From a bacterium (GTDB lineage Bacteria > Bacillota > Clostridia > Lachnospirales > Lachnospiraceae), in NCBI GenBank assembly GCA_030539165.1, contig JAUNSO010000028.1:1-37038 (forward strand): DNA of 37,038 nt. The letters run 5' to 3'. Positions 17,288-25,336 of this stretch are shown piece by piece. A model generated the notes under the pieces. The model saw nothing but the letters and a program-made list of their open reading frames with translations, ran no database searches and was not told where the DNA came from. A program made the translations under genes and the position numbers. Within the stretch, counting starts at the first letter, position 1. The number at the start of each line of letters is the position of its first letter.

Positions 17288-18922
17288 ATGCCAATTACAG
17301 AACTACTGGAGAGAAATGCCCGTGAATACGGAAATGATATCTGTCTTGTAGAGATCAATCCTGAGATCAAGGAAGACAGAAGAGTGACCTGGAAAGAATA
17401 TGAACTGATGGAGCCGAATCCGAAGGAACACTACAGACGTGAGATTACATGGGGTGTCTTCGATGAGAAGGCAAACCGGTTTGCCAATATGCTGTTAGCA
17501 AGAGGTGTCAGAAAGGGTGATAAGGTTGCCATTCTGATGATGAACTGTCTGGAGTGGCTGCCGATCTATTTTGGTATTCTGAAGACGGGTGCACTTGCTG
17601 TACCGCTGAATTTCAGATATGCATCTGATGAAATCTTATATTGCGTGAAACTGGCACAGGCCGATGTACTTGTATTTGGCCCGGCGTTCATCGGGCGTAT
17701 AGAGGAAATCGCAGATGAAATCAGTAAAAAGAGACTGCTCATCTATGTAGGTGAGAACTGTCCTTCCTTTGCAGATGACTATAATTCACTGGCGGCGAAT
17801 CAGTCCAGCCAGGCTCCTAATATAGAGATTACAGATGATGATGATGCAGCGATTTATTTCTCATCAGGGACAACAGGATTTCCAAAGGCTATCTTACATA
17901 AGCATATGAGTCTGATGCATTCCTGCAGAGTAGAGCAGAATCATCACGGACAGACGAAGGATGATGTATTCTTATGTATCCCGCCTCTGTATCATACCGG
18001 AGCCAAGATGCACTGGTTCGGAAGTCTGCTCTCCGGAAGCAAGGCTGTACTTCTGAAGGGAACCAAGCCAGAATTCATTCTGGATGCGGTATCAAAGGAG
18101 CACTGTACGATTGTGTGGCTCTTAGTTCCGTGGGCGCAGGATATTCTGGAAGCCATCGAGAGCGGGCGTGTAAAGCTGGAGGATTATGAATTATCCCAGT
18201 GGAGACTGATGCATATCGGTGCACAGCCTGTTCCCCCCAGTCTGATCAAGAAGTGGCTGCAATACTTCCCGAATCATCAGTATGATACAAACTATGGTCT
18301 GAGTGAATCCATCGGACCGGGCTGTGTACATCTTGGTGTAGAGAATATTCATAAGGTAGGAACGATCGGCAAGGCTGGCTATGGCTGGGAAGTCAAGATC
18401 GTAGATGAGAACCGTCAGACAGTAGCGCCGGGCGAGGTCGGCGAGCTGGCAGTGAAGGGGCCGGGTGTCATGACCTGTTACTATCATGATAAGAAGGCAA
18501 CCGATGAGGTGCTAGCGGATGGCTGGCTCTATACAGGCGATATGGCAAGAGAGGATGAGGACGGATTTATCCTGCTCGTAGACAGGAAGAAGGATGTCAT
18601 CATCAGTGGTGGCGAGAATATCTACCCTGTCCAGATCGAGGACTTCATCCGTACCAATGACGCAGTCCATGATGTAGCAGTCATCGGTCTTCCGGACAAA
18701 CGTCTCGGCGAGATCAGCGCTGCCATCATTGAAACCAAAGAAGGCTATATCATGACAGAGGAGCGCATGGAAGAGTTCTGCAAGCAGCTCCCGCGCTACA
18801 AGAGACCACATAAATATATCTTTGCCGATATCCCAAGAAACCCAACCGGCAAGATCGAGAAACCAAAGCTGCGCGAGCTCTACGGCGGCAAAGGACTGAT
18901 CGAAGCACAAAACAGAGGTTAA
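17288..18922 (+). CDS. Acyl-CoA synthetase / AMP-dependent ligase
   Basis: A 544-residue class I adenylate-forming enzyme that activates a carboxylic acid with ATP, then loads it onto CoA. The P-loop is YFSSGTTGFPKAILHKH; later motifs are YDTNYGLSES, GWLYTGDMAREDEDGFILLVDRKKD, SGGENIYPVQIE and the catalytic lysine in PRNPTGKIEKPKLRE. The substrate (fatty or aromatic acid) cannot be read from sequence. ATG 17288 has GGAGGA 7 bases upstream; an in-frame ATG at 17258 has none. It is monocistronic, between two terminators. The ROK-type operator at its promoter ties it to the neighbouring pentose genes, which is odd for an acid-CoA ligase. Confidence 0.9.
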   Translation: MPITELLERNAREYGNDICLVEINPEIKEDRRVTWKEYELMEPNPKEHYRREITWGVFDEKANRFANMLLARGVRKGDKVAILMMNCLEWLPIYFGILKTGALAVPLNFRYASDEILYCVKLAQADVLVFGPAFIGRIEEIADEISKKRLLIYVGENCPSFADDYNSLAANQSSQAPNIEITDDDDAAIYFSSGTTGFPKAILHKHMSLMHSCRVEQNHHGQTKDDVFLCIPPLYHTGAKMHWFGSLLSGSKAVLLKGTKPEFILDAVSKEHCTIVWLLVPWAQDILEAIESGRVKLEDYELSQWRLMHIGAQPVPPSLIKKWLQYFPNHQYDTNYGLSESIGPGCVHLGVENIHKVGTIGKAGYGWEVKIVDENRQTVAPGEVGELAVKGPGVMTCYYHDKKATDEVLADGWLYTGDMAREDEDGFILLVDRKKDVIISGGENIYPVQIEDFIRTNDAVHDVAVIGLPDKRLGEISAAIIETKEGYIMTEERMEEFCKQLPRYKRPHKYIFADIPRNPTGKIEKPKLRELYGGKGLIEAQNRG

Positions 18923-18929
18923 ATAGAAG

Positions 18930-18961
18930 ACACATGGGCATGTCACAGCCCATGTGTTTTT
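18930..18961 (+). terminator. Rho-independent terminator after acyl-CoA ligase
   Basis: ACACATGGGC (18930-18939) pairs perfectly with GCCCATGTGT (18948-18957) around an 8-base loop, followed by TTTT (18958-18961). It lies 8 bases after the ligase stop and separates that gene from the kinase promoter. Confidence 0.93.
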
Positions 18962-18977
18962 AAGTGCTGAAAATGAA

Positions 18978-19035
18978 TTGACAATCAGATAGAAGTATAG
19001 TACGCTAACAACTAGATAGTTTAGTCACTGAACTA
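18978..19035 (+). promoter_or_regulatory. Promoter and ROK-type operator of the xylulokinase gene
   Basis: TTGACA (18978-18983), a 17-bp spacer and a weak TACGCT (19001-19006) form the promoter. TAGTTTA-GTCAC-TGAACTA (19017-19035) matches 13 of 14 arm positions of the shared operator. The gap from -10 box to operator is 10 bases, the same as at the DUF4867 promoter, which supports both -10 assignments. Confidence 0.7.
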
Positions 19036-19084
19036 AGCATAGATGGACTTAGAGAATGTGTGATTCAATAAAGGAGGAAGCGAT

Positions 19085-20542
19085 ATGCTATACATAGGTG
19101 TGGATCTTGGAACCTCAGCGGTAAAGCTGTTATTGATGGATGAGTGCGGCGGCATTCATAAGATTGTTTCTAAGGAGTATCCTTTGGAATTTCCGAAGCC
19201 GGGCTGGTCTCAGCAGAAGCCGGAGGACTGGTGGACACAGACCATGTGTGGACTGAAGGAATTGACCAGTGAGTGCGATAAGAGTCAGATTGCAGGCATC
19301 AGCTTTGGTGGACAGATGCATGGCTTGGTTGTACTTGATAAGGATGACAATGTCATCAGACCGGCAATTCTGTGGAATGACGGTAGAACCGGTAAGGAAA
19401 CAGATTATCTGAATAACGTGATTGGTAAGCAGAAGCTGTCAGAGTATACGGCGAATATTGCATTTGCAGGCTTTACGGCACCGAAAATTCTCTGGATGAA
19501 GGAGAATGAGCCGGAGAACTTTGCGAAGATTGCTAAGATTATGCTGCCAAAGGATTATATTGCTTATAAATTATCGGGAGTACACTGCACAGATGTATCA
19601 GATGCATCCGGTATGCTGCTCTTTGATGTAAAGCATAAATGCTGGTCTAAGGAAATGATGGAGATCTGCAGTGTGAAGGAAGAACAGTTAGCAAAGATCT
19701 TCGAAAGCTATGAAGTAGTTGGCAATATCCTTCCGGATGTGGCGAATGAACTTGGCTTCTCACCGGATGTCAAGATTGTAGCAGGTGCCGGAGATAATGC
19801 GGCTGCAGCAGTCGGAACAGGAACGGTTGGCGATGGTATGTGCAACATTTCTCTCGGAACAAGCGGAACGATCTTCATTTCCAGCAAGAATTTCTGTGTA
19901 GATGACAACAATGCATTACATGCATTTGCACACGCAGACGGCAGCTATCATCTGATGGGCTGTATGCTGAGTGCAGCATCCTGCAACAAATGGTGGATGG
20001 AAGATATCATCGGAACGAAGGAGTATGGAAAGGAACAGGAGGGCATCAAGAAGCTAGGTGAGAACAACGTATTTTTCCTGCCATATCTGATGGGTGAGCG
20101 TTCACCTCATAACAATCCGGACGCACGAGCTATGTTCATCGGTATGTCTATGGATACAACGAGAGAAGATATGACACAGGCAGTGCTGGAAGGCGTTGCA
20201 TTTGGTATCAGAGATTCCTTCGAGGTCGCAAAATCGCTCGGAATCAAGATTGAGAAGACTAAGATTTGCGGTGGTGGTGCAAAGAGTCTGCTCTGGAAGA
20301 AAATCATGGCAAATGTACTTGGTATTCGTGTAGAAGTCATCGAATCAGAAGAAGGACCGGGATACGGTGGAGCCATGTTAGCTGCAGTGGCATGCGGTGA
20401 ATATGCGAGTGTTGAAGAAGCAGCAGAAAAGCTTGTGAAGGTAGTCGGAGCAGTAGAGCCTGATGCAGAGCTGACTGCGAAGTATGAAGAGAAGTATCAG
20501 AAGTTCAAGAAGATCTATCCGACTGTGAAGTGCTTGTATTAA
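19085..20542 (+). CDS. xylB: Xylulokinase (FGGY family)
   Basis: A 485-residue sugar kinase that phosphorylates D-xylulose to xylulose-5-phosphate for the pentose phosphate pathway. The N-terminal ATPase fold opens GVDLGTSAVKLLLMD. SFGGQMHGLVVLD carries the Met78-His79 pair that contacts xylulose in E. coli XylB. LWNDGRT, the catalytic aspartate D237 in GAGDNAAAAVGTG, and the C-terminal GGGAKSLLW and EGPGYGGAMLAA complete the set. GGAGG precedes the ATG. A strong operator copy at 19017-19035 places it under the ROK repressor encoded convergently at 20662. No xylose isomerase of the XylA family is beside it; the FucI-like gene at 22819 may fill that step. Confidence 0.93.
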   Translation: MLYIGVDLGTSAVKLLLMDECGGIHKIVSKEYPLEFPKPGWSQQKPEDWWTQTMCGLKELTSECDKSQIAGISFGGQMHGLVVLDKDDNVIRPAILWNDGRTGKETDYLNNVIGKQKLSEYTANIAFAGFTAPKILWMKENEPENFAKIAKIMLPKDYIAYKLSGVHCTDVSDASGMLLFDVKHKCWSKEMMEICSVKEEQLAKIFESYEVVGNILPDVANELGFSPDVKIVAGAGDNAAAAVGTGTVGDGMCNISLGTSGTIFISSKNFCVDDNNALHAFAHADGSYHLMGCMLSAASCNKWWMEDIIGTKEYGKEQEGIKKLGENNVFFLPYLMGERSPHNNPDARAMFIGMSMDTTREDMTQAVLEGVAFGIRDSFEVAKSLGIKIEKTKICGGGAKSLLWKKIMANVLGIRVEVIESEEGPGYGGAMLAAVACGEYASVEEAAEKLVKVVGAVEPDAELTAKYEEKYQKFKKIYPTVKCLY

Positions 20543-20572
20543 AAAGTAAACAACCAAGAATGAAATCAACTA

Positions 20573-20610
20573 AAATATCCCCCGTATAGTTCAGTGTACG
20601 AGGGATATTT
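20573..20610 (+). terminator. Terminator-like hairpin between xylB and the ROK gene
   Basis: AAATATCCCCCGTA (20573-20586) pairs with TACGAGGGATATTT (20597-20610) with one C-A mismatch and a 10-base loop. The A-rich left and T-rich right flanks let it serve xylB, and possibly the convergent repressor gene that ends at 20662. No long T-run follows on the plus side. Confidence 0.65.
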
Positions 20611-20661
20611 CTATGAAAATCAGAAGTCTACAGCAAGGTAAAGATATGGCGATACAGGACA

Positions 20662-21816
20662 TTATGAGTGATCGCTCAAATCCAGTGAATCAATTCCAAG
20701 AAAGTTTTTAATGCAGACACAGATGCCACCCATCAGGATCGAAGAATCCTGAAGTCCTGAGGGAACCAGTGTGCAGTGCTTGTTCATGCGGTTTTTCAGA
20801 GATGCTGTAATTTCCGGAATGATATACGGAAGATTCATGGTGAAGGAACTGTTGATGACAATCATCTCGGGATTGAATACATTGAGCAGATTGTTGATGC
20901 CGACAGACATGTACTTGATAAACTGGTTGAGCATATCCAATGCATCACTGTCCTTATCAATACAGCCTGCTATGAAGGTATCTATATCAACAGCGTTTAA
21001 GCCTTTCGTTGCGGCATAATCGCGCAAAATGGCGCGTTCAGATGCATACTGCTCCAGACAGCCCTGATTGCCGCAGGGGCATGGACGACCACCGGCTACG
21101 ACAATAGAGTGACCGAATTCACCTGCATTTCCGTTAAATCCGGTATAGAGTTCATTTTCTATAATGATGCCGATACCGATACCGGAATGGACACTGATAC
21201 CGATCATATTGGCCATGTTATGGCAGAAAACCTTCTCGCTCAGGATCGAGAGATTTGCTTCGTTTTCCAGATAGACGGGAATATGAAACTGAGCAGACAG
21301 TTCTGCATCAAAGGGAATCCCTTCATATGCATAATAGGGCGTAAAGGTTGCCTCATTATGATCCACCACACCATGGATGGCAATGCTGATTCCAACGACT
21401 CCGAAGGGAGACGCCGGCAAGGTGTCGATAGACTCCTGAATGATCTTTTTAAGCCCGGATATGATGCTTTTATGGTTGTAATGATTCGGGTATTGCTTCA
21501 GACTGCAATGATTTGCTTTCAAATCTGAACATAGAATATAAATAGTATCAACACCCAGATCAATTGATATGACATAGCCGCTTTCCTTACAGAAGTTGAT
21601 CAGAATCGGTTTGCGTCCAAGGGAAGTATCATCACTGCCGATTTCCTGTACCAGCTGCTGTTCCATCAGACTGCTGACGATGGCAGAGATGGTCGCTTTT
21701 GTCAGTCCGAGCTTTCCTGCAATAGTTGCGCGGGAAATGGGACCTTCATTTAAGATGGTTTCTAATACAAGATGTGTGTTGATATCCCGGATGAGTTCTT
21801 TGCTGCCTGTGATCAT
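20662..21816 (-). CDS. xylR: ROK-family transcriptional repressor (XylR/NagC type)
   Basis: A 384-residue regulator. The N-terminal winged helix (SRATIAGKLGLTKATISAIVSSLMEQQLV, then SLGRKP) is fused to a ROK sugar-kinase-like sensor. The sensor has SIDLGVDTIYILCSDL, GIGIGIIIENELYTGFNGNAGEFGH and the zinc motif CPCGNQGCLEQYAS. ROK repressors release DNA on binding a sugar, which is xylose for XylR. I start it at 21816, where AAAGGAA lies 7 bases upstream; a longer frame from 21855 has no site. A perfect operator at 21905-21923 overlaps its own promoter, so it should be autoregulated. Symbol xylR rests on context and family. The ligand could be another pentose. Confidence 0.88.
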   Translation of the reverse strand: MITGSKELIRDINTHLVLETILNEGPISRATIAGKLGLTKATISAIVSSLMEQQLVQEIGSDDTSLGRKPILINFCKESGYVISIDLGVDTIYILCSDLKANHCSLKQYPNHYNHKSIISGLKKIIQESIDTLPASPFGVVGISIAIHGVVDHNEATFTPYYAYEGIPFDAELSAQFHIPVYLENEANLSILSEKVFCHNMANMIGISVHSGIGIGIIIENELYTGFNGNAGEFGHSIVVAGGRPCPCGNQGCLEQYASERAILRDYAATKGLNAVDIDTFIAGCIDKDSDALDMLNQFIKYMSVGINNLLNVFNPEMIVINSSFTMNLPYIIPEITASLKNRMNKHCTLVPSGLQDSSILMGGICVCIKNFLGIDSLDLSDHS

Positions 21817-21891
21817 ATGAGAAGTTCCTTTCAGTACATATTTGCTTTCGTGCAAGCACGACGCGAATATGATCGCCTAACTCTTGCATCA

Positions 21892-21923
21892 AGTATAATA
21901 CAATTAGTTTAATAAGTAAACTA
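21892..21923 (-). promoter_or_regulatory. Promoter and perfect operator of the ROK repressor gene
   Basis: On the minus strand, TTTACT (21915-21920) and TATACT (21892-21897) are 17 bp apart. The perfect inverted repeat TAGTTTA-ATAAG-TAAACTA (21905-21923) covers the -35 box and half the spacer. It is the best copy of the shared operator (14 of 14 arm positions) and implies autorepression. Confidence 0.75.
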
Positions 21924-21947
21924 TTTCATTTTCTCAGGAAAAACAAC

Positions 21948-22005
21948 TTGACCAATGTACGTACAAGTGGTATCGTATACTTACATTAGTTTAATGAATA
22001 AACAA
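21948..22005 (+). promoter_or_regulatory. Promoter and ROK-type operator of the DUF4867-isomerase operon
   Basis: TTGACC (21948-21953), a 17-bp spacer and TATCGT (21971-21976) are followed, 10 bases on, by TAGTTTA-ATGAA-TAAACAA (21987-22005). The operator matches 13 of 14 arm positions, and its distance from the -10 box equals that at the xylB promoter. Confidence 0.72.
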
Positions 22006-22044
22006 AGTGAAAAATCTATGTAAATTGGGAAGGAGTTGTAAGAG

Positions 22045-22659
22045 ATGCAGATTAAAAAAGTAACAGATCCTTCATTCCGTAAATACGGAAAGGTAATCGA
22101 GGGGATTGATTTTAGCAATATCATCCAGAAGATGGCAGATACACCGTTGCCGGATGATGTTGTATATGTGGCAAGTGTTCCGGAACTGGAAGCATGTCCG
22201 GAGATGGCTGCGATCGCAGAGAGTCTGTATGGCGGAATGCCGATCCAGATCGGATACTGCAACGGAAACAATCATCTGCTGAATGCAGTAGAGTATCACA
22301 GGGATTCAGAAATCAATGTAGCCGTAACAGATGCTATTATGCTATGGGGATCTGAGCAGGATGTGACAGATGACGGACACTATGATACATCCAAGATGGA
22401 AGCATTTTTGATTCCTGCAGGTGTTGCTGTAGAGTGTTATGCAACGACACTGCACTATGCACCCTGCAACGTCGGTGACAATAAATTCAAGGTCGTAGTG
22501 GTACTCCCGAAGGGCACCAATACAGATATCAGCAAGACAGGTGACAGAACACCTGAGGACAAATTACTGTTTGCCAGAAACAAATGGCTGATCGGACATC
22601 CGGATGCAAAGATTGATGGAGCATTTAACGGTCTGACCGGAGAAAACCTGCGCGTATAG
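22045..22659 (+). CDS. DUF4867 family protein, cupin-like
   Basis: A 204-residue soluble protein that I recognise as DUF4867, a family without assigned activity. The visible pattern E83-x-H85-x3-E89 (VEYHRDSEINVAV) and H137 in YATTLHYAPC resembles the four-ligand metal site of cupins, a fold used by several sugar isomerases and epimerases. GGAGTTG precedes the ATG. It is the first gene of a two-gene unit with the FucI-like isomerase, under the same operator as xylulokinase. A role in aldose isomerisation, anomer interconversion or sugar-acid processing is therefore inferred. Nothing in the sequence proves catalysis. Confidence 0.75.
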   Translation: MQIKKVTDPSFRKYGKVIEGIDFSNIIQKMADTPLPDDVVYVASVPELEACPEMAAIAESLYGGMPIQIGYCNGNNHLLNAVEYHRDSEINVAVTDAIMLWGSEQDVTDDGHYDTSKMEAFLIPAGVAVECYATTLHYAPCNVGDNKFKVVVVLPKGTNTDISKTGDRTPEDKLLFARNKWLIGHPDAKIDGAFNGLTGENLRV

Positions 22660-22768
22660 GCAGAGTCAGGATGGGCGGTGTAGGACGTTTCTGCTCGCAG
22701 AAAGCGGCATACGCTGCTCATCCTGAGGAGCAACGCGACCGAAAGACGAAGTCTTGAGGTGCTCTGCC
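22659..22768 (+). repeat. Structured multi-hairpin element between two operon genes
   Basis: About 110 bases fold into nested helices. The outer helix is GGCAGAG (22659-22665) with CTCTGCC (22762-22768). Inside it, CAGGATG (22667-22673) pairs with CATCCTG (22719-22725). That helix encloses TTTCTGC/GCAGAAA (22688-22703) and a short GCG/CGC hairpin. AAGAC-GAA-GTCTT (22743-22755) forms a further arm. The CATCCTGAGGAGCAACGCGAC core resembles dispersed palindromic repeats of many bacterial genomes. It fills most of the 159 bases between the DUF4867 and isomerase genes, so it may control the ratio of their expression. Confidence 0.6.
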
Positions 22769-22818
22769 AATGAATACAGATAAAAAACAATCATAGAATC
22801 ATTAAGGAGGATAACGAA

Positions 22819-24303
22819 ATGACAAATTTACCAAAAGCAAAAATAGGTATTGTAGCAGTCAGCAGAGATTGCTTCCCGGAGGAATTATCCGTAAACAGAA
22901 GAAAGGCACTGATCGATGCATACAAGGCAAAATATGATGCATCTGATATCTACGAGTGCCCGATCTGTATCGTAGAGAGTGAGATCCATATGGTGCAGGC
23001 TTTAGAGGATGTCAAGAAGGCAGGCTGTAATGCCATCTGTGTATACCTTGGCAATTTCGGACCGGAAATCTCTGAGACATTACTGGCAAAGCACTTTGAC
23101 GGACCGGCTATGTTCATCGCAGCAGCTGAGGAAACACAGGACAGCCTGATGGACGGACGTGGAGATGCTTACTGCGGTATGCTCAATGCAAGCTATAACC
23201 TGAAGCTTCGTAATATCAAGGCATATATTCCTGAGTATCCGGTAGGAACAGCTGAGGAATGTGCTGACATGATTAACGAGTTTGTACCGATCACACGCGC
23301 AATCGTTGGCTTAAAGGATCTGAAGATCATCAGCTTTGGTCCGAGACCGCTTAACTTCCTTGCTTGTAATGCACCGATCAAGCAGTTATATAATTTAGGC
23401 GTAGAGATCGAAGAGAACTCAGAGCTTGATCTGTTTGAAGCATTCAATAAGCATGCAGATGATTCCCGTATCCCGGCTAAGATCAAGGAAATGGAAGAGG
23501 AGCTTGGTGCAGGCAATATGAAGCCAGAGGTACTTCCTAAATTAGCACAGTATGAGCTGACACTTCTTGACTGGGTAGAGGCACACAAGGGCTACAGAAA
23601 GTATGTTGCCATCGCAGGCAAGTGCTGGCCGGCATTCCAGACACAGTTCGGATTTGTTCCTTGCTACGTAAACAGCCGTCTGACAGGTATGGGCATTCCT
23701 GTATCCTGCGAGGTTGATATCTACGGATGTCTGTCAGAGTTTATCGGTGCAGCTGTCAGCAACGATGTCGTTACACTGCTTGATATCAATAACTCAGTAC
23801 CTGCAGATATGTATAAAGAGTCTATTGAAGGAAAGTTCAACTATACACACAAGGATACATTCATGGGCTTCCACTGTGGAAATACATGCTCCAAAAAGCT
23901 TGCAGCATGCAGCATGAAGTATCAGAAGATCATGGCCAGAAATCTGCCGATCGAGGTTACAAACGGAACACTCGAGGGAGATATCGCACCTGGAGATATC
24001 ACATTCTTCAGACTGCAGAGTACAGCAGATACCAAGCTTCGTGGATACATCGCTCAGGGCGAGGTTCTTCCTGTAGCAACCAGATCCTTTGGCGGTATCG
24101 GTGTATTCGCAATTCCTGAGATGGGACGTTTCTATCGTCATGTACTGATCGAGGGCAATTATCCTCATCATGGTGCAGTTGCATTTGGTCATTACGGAAA
24201 GGCTCTGTATGAGGTATACAAGTATATCGGAGTAGAGTTGGATGAGATCGGATTTAATCAGCCGAAGGATATGAAATATAAATCAGAGAATCCGTTTTGC
24301 TAA
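22819..24303 (+). CDS. L-fucose/L-arabinose isomerase family protein
   Basis: A 494-residue protein of the FucI/AraA isomerase superfamily, which interconverts aldoses and ketoses with Mn2+. The metal triad of FucI appears as E298 in SCEVDIYG, D322 in LLDINNS and H450 or H451 in GNYPHHGAVAFGHYG. It is shorter than FucI (about 590 residues), so it is not a standard L-fucose isomerase, and no fucose kinase or aldolase is near. Co-control with xylulokinase suggests it makes D-xylulose or a related ketopentose; FucI itself also accepts D-arabinose. AAGGAGG precedes the ATG. The strong terminator at 24346 ends the unit. Confidence 0.87.
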   Translation: MTNLPKAKIGIVAVSRDCFPEELSVNRRKALIDAYKAKYDASDIYECPICIVESEIHMVQALEDVKKAGCNAICVYLGNFGPEISETLLAKHFDGPAMFIAAAEETQDSLMDGRGDAYCGMLNASYNLKLRNIKAYIPEYPVGTAEECADMINEFVPITRAIVGLKDLKIISFGPRPLNFLACNAPIKQLYNLGVEIEENSELDLFEAFNKHADDSRIPAKIKEMEEELGAGNMKPEVLPKLAQYELTLLDWVEAHKGYRKYVAIAGKCWPAFQTQFGFVPCYVNSRLTGMGIPVSCEVDIYGCLSEFIGAAVSNDVVTLLDINNSVPADMYKESIEGKFNYTHKDTFMGFHCGNTCSKKLAACSMKYQKIMARNLPIEVTNGTLEGDIAPGDITFFRLQSTADTKLRGYIAQGEVLPVATRSFGGIGVFAIPEMGRFYRHVLIEGNYPHHGAVAFGHYGKALYEVYKYIGVELDEIGFNQPKDMKYKSENPFC

Positions 24304-24345
24304 TGGCAGGAATATGATACATTGTTAATATCATTTTCTCATAAT

Positions 24346-24386
24346 GTGCCTGTGTTTGCTGTTGTTATGACAGCGAGCACAGGCAC
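24346..24386 (+). terminator. Long terminator hairpin after the isomerase gene
   Basis: GTGCCTGTG (24346-24354) pairs perfectly with CACAGGCAC (24378-24386). The stem continues through TTTGCTGT with GACAGCGAG using G-U pairs, for a total of about 18 pairs and a 5-base loop, then TT. It lies between the isomerase gene and the convergent DUF4125 gene and probably serves both. Confidence 0.8.
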
Positions 24387-24391
24387 TTCCT

Positions 24392-25177
24392 CTATATGAG
24401 CGACTCTGTGTTTTCAATGGTCATCTGTGCCAGATTTTTCCCGTCCGTCGCCAGCGAGGCGATAAATCTTCCGTAAAGCATCAGGGTATGATCGGAATAG
24501 GTGAGCAGTTCTCCGCGCAGATAGGTTTCATAGGAGGTGTTGCAGGGTGTATCCTCACTTGTATGGATGCTGCGCATACGATTCGTGATATCAGGTGATT
24601 CCTTTGCCAGATCCTCCATCCATGCGACCTGAATTTTAACAATTTCCTCTACAATCTGTCGTTTGGCAGCAGGGGTGTCGGGAAGCAGTGATTTGATCTC
24701 CTGAAATTCATCAGGAGAAGTGGTTTCCATCATCCAGCCGTATTTCTCAGCAATCAGATTTCTTCCGGCAGCGTTAGCTGCTTTGAAGTCAGCCGTAAAA
24801 CTCTGCAGCATCTCATCTGTCCATGTCATATACTGGCTTCTGCGCATCAGCTGAAAGGTAGTCCAGTCATCCTGACATGCAGCCCTTCCATCGACGTTTC
24901 TGGCTTTATCAAAAGCATTCCATTCCAGTACAATCAGATGTGTGATCCGATCCTCGTGCTGTTTCTTGCGAAACTCCTTAATATCTTCTTCCAATACATC
25001 GCAGGCCTGACCCTTTGCCCATGGGCTGCCGACATCACATCGACCGTGGTGATAGACCTTCTCAACCTTGCCATCTTCCATTTCTTCACTGACTCTCAGC
25101 TTCATACGTGCTGTTTCTGACTGTGCAAAGGAATCCAGCATATTCACGATTTTCTCAATATCTTCTTTATCTTCCAT
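24392..25177 (-). CDS. DUF4125 family protein
   Basis: A 261-residue soluble protein. The block VLEWNAFDKARNVDGRAACQDDWTTFQLMRRSQYMTW, then GRNLIAEKYGWMMETTSPDEF and YETYLRGELLTYSDHTLMLYG, matches DUF4125 as I remember it, a Clostridia family without known function. The N-terminal 80 residues, rich in charge, are extra or variable. No catalytic motif is certain. AGGAGG precedes the start. It is monocistronic with its own strong promoter at 25228-25256 and an operator-like repeat below it. Confidence 0.8.
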   Translation of the reverse strand: MEDKEDIEKIVNMLDSFAQSETARMKLRVSEEMEDGKVEKVYHHGRCDVGSPWAKGQACDVLEEDIKEFRKKQHEDRITHLIVLEWNAFDKARNVDGRAACQDDWTTFQLMRRSQYMTWTDEMLQSFTADFKAANAAGRNLIAEKYGWMMETTSPDEFQEIKSLLPDTPAAKRQIVEEIVKIQVAWMEDLAKESPDITNRMRSIHTSEDTPCNTSYETYLRGELLTYSDHTLMLYGRFIASLATDGKNLAQMTIENTESLI

Positions 25178-25200
25178 CGCATTTCCTCCTGTCTGGAAAA

Positions 25201-25256
25201 CGTCTTAAACGATCGTCTTACAACTCAAATATAGGCAACCAAAAGAGATTTGTCAA
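25201..25256 (-). promoter_or_regulatory. Promoter and operator-like repeats of the DUF4125 gene
   Basis: On the minus strand, TTGACA (25251-25256), a 17-bp spacer and TATATT (25228-25233) form a near-consensus promoter. Just downstream of the start point, CGTCTTA is repeated directly at 25201-25207 and 25214-25220 around the palindrome ACGATCGT (25209-25216). The layout resembles a TetR-type operator; no such regulator is encoded in the window. Confidence 0.6.
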
Positions 25257-25272
25257 ATGTGTATCAGAATGG

Positions 25273-25301
25273 TTGATTAATTGCTGAAATTAACCGATAA
25301 T
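25273..25301 (+). promoter_or_regulatory. Promoter of the FliD-like orphan gene
   Basis: TTGATT (25273-25278), a 17-bp spacer and GATAAT (25296-25301) match 9 of 12 consensus bases, 36 bases before the AAAGGAGG-led ATG at 25337. Confidence 0.45.
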
Positions 25302-25336
25302 ACAATAGACAACTATAGATTCAAAGGAGGCATTTT

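Noticed and set aside
21109..21528. Open frame of 139 codons on the plus strand within the ROK gene
   Set aside because: It lies wholly opposite a convincing ROK domain, has no ribosome site and no family resemblance.
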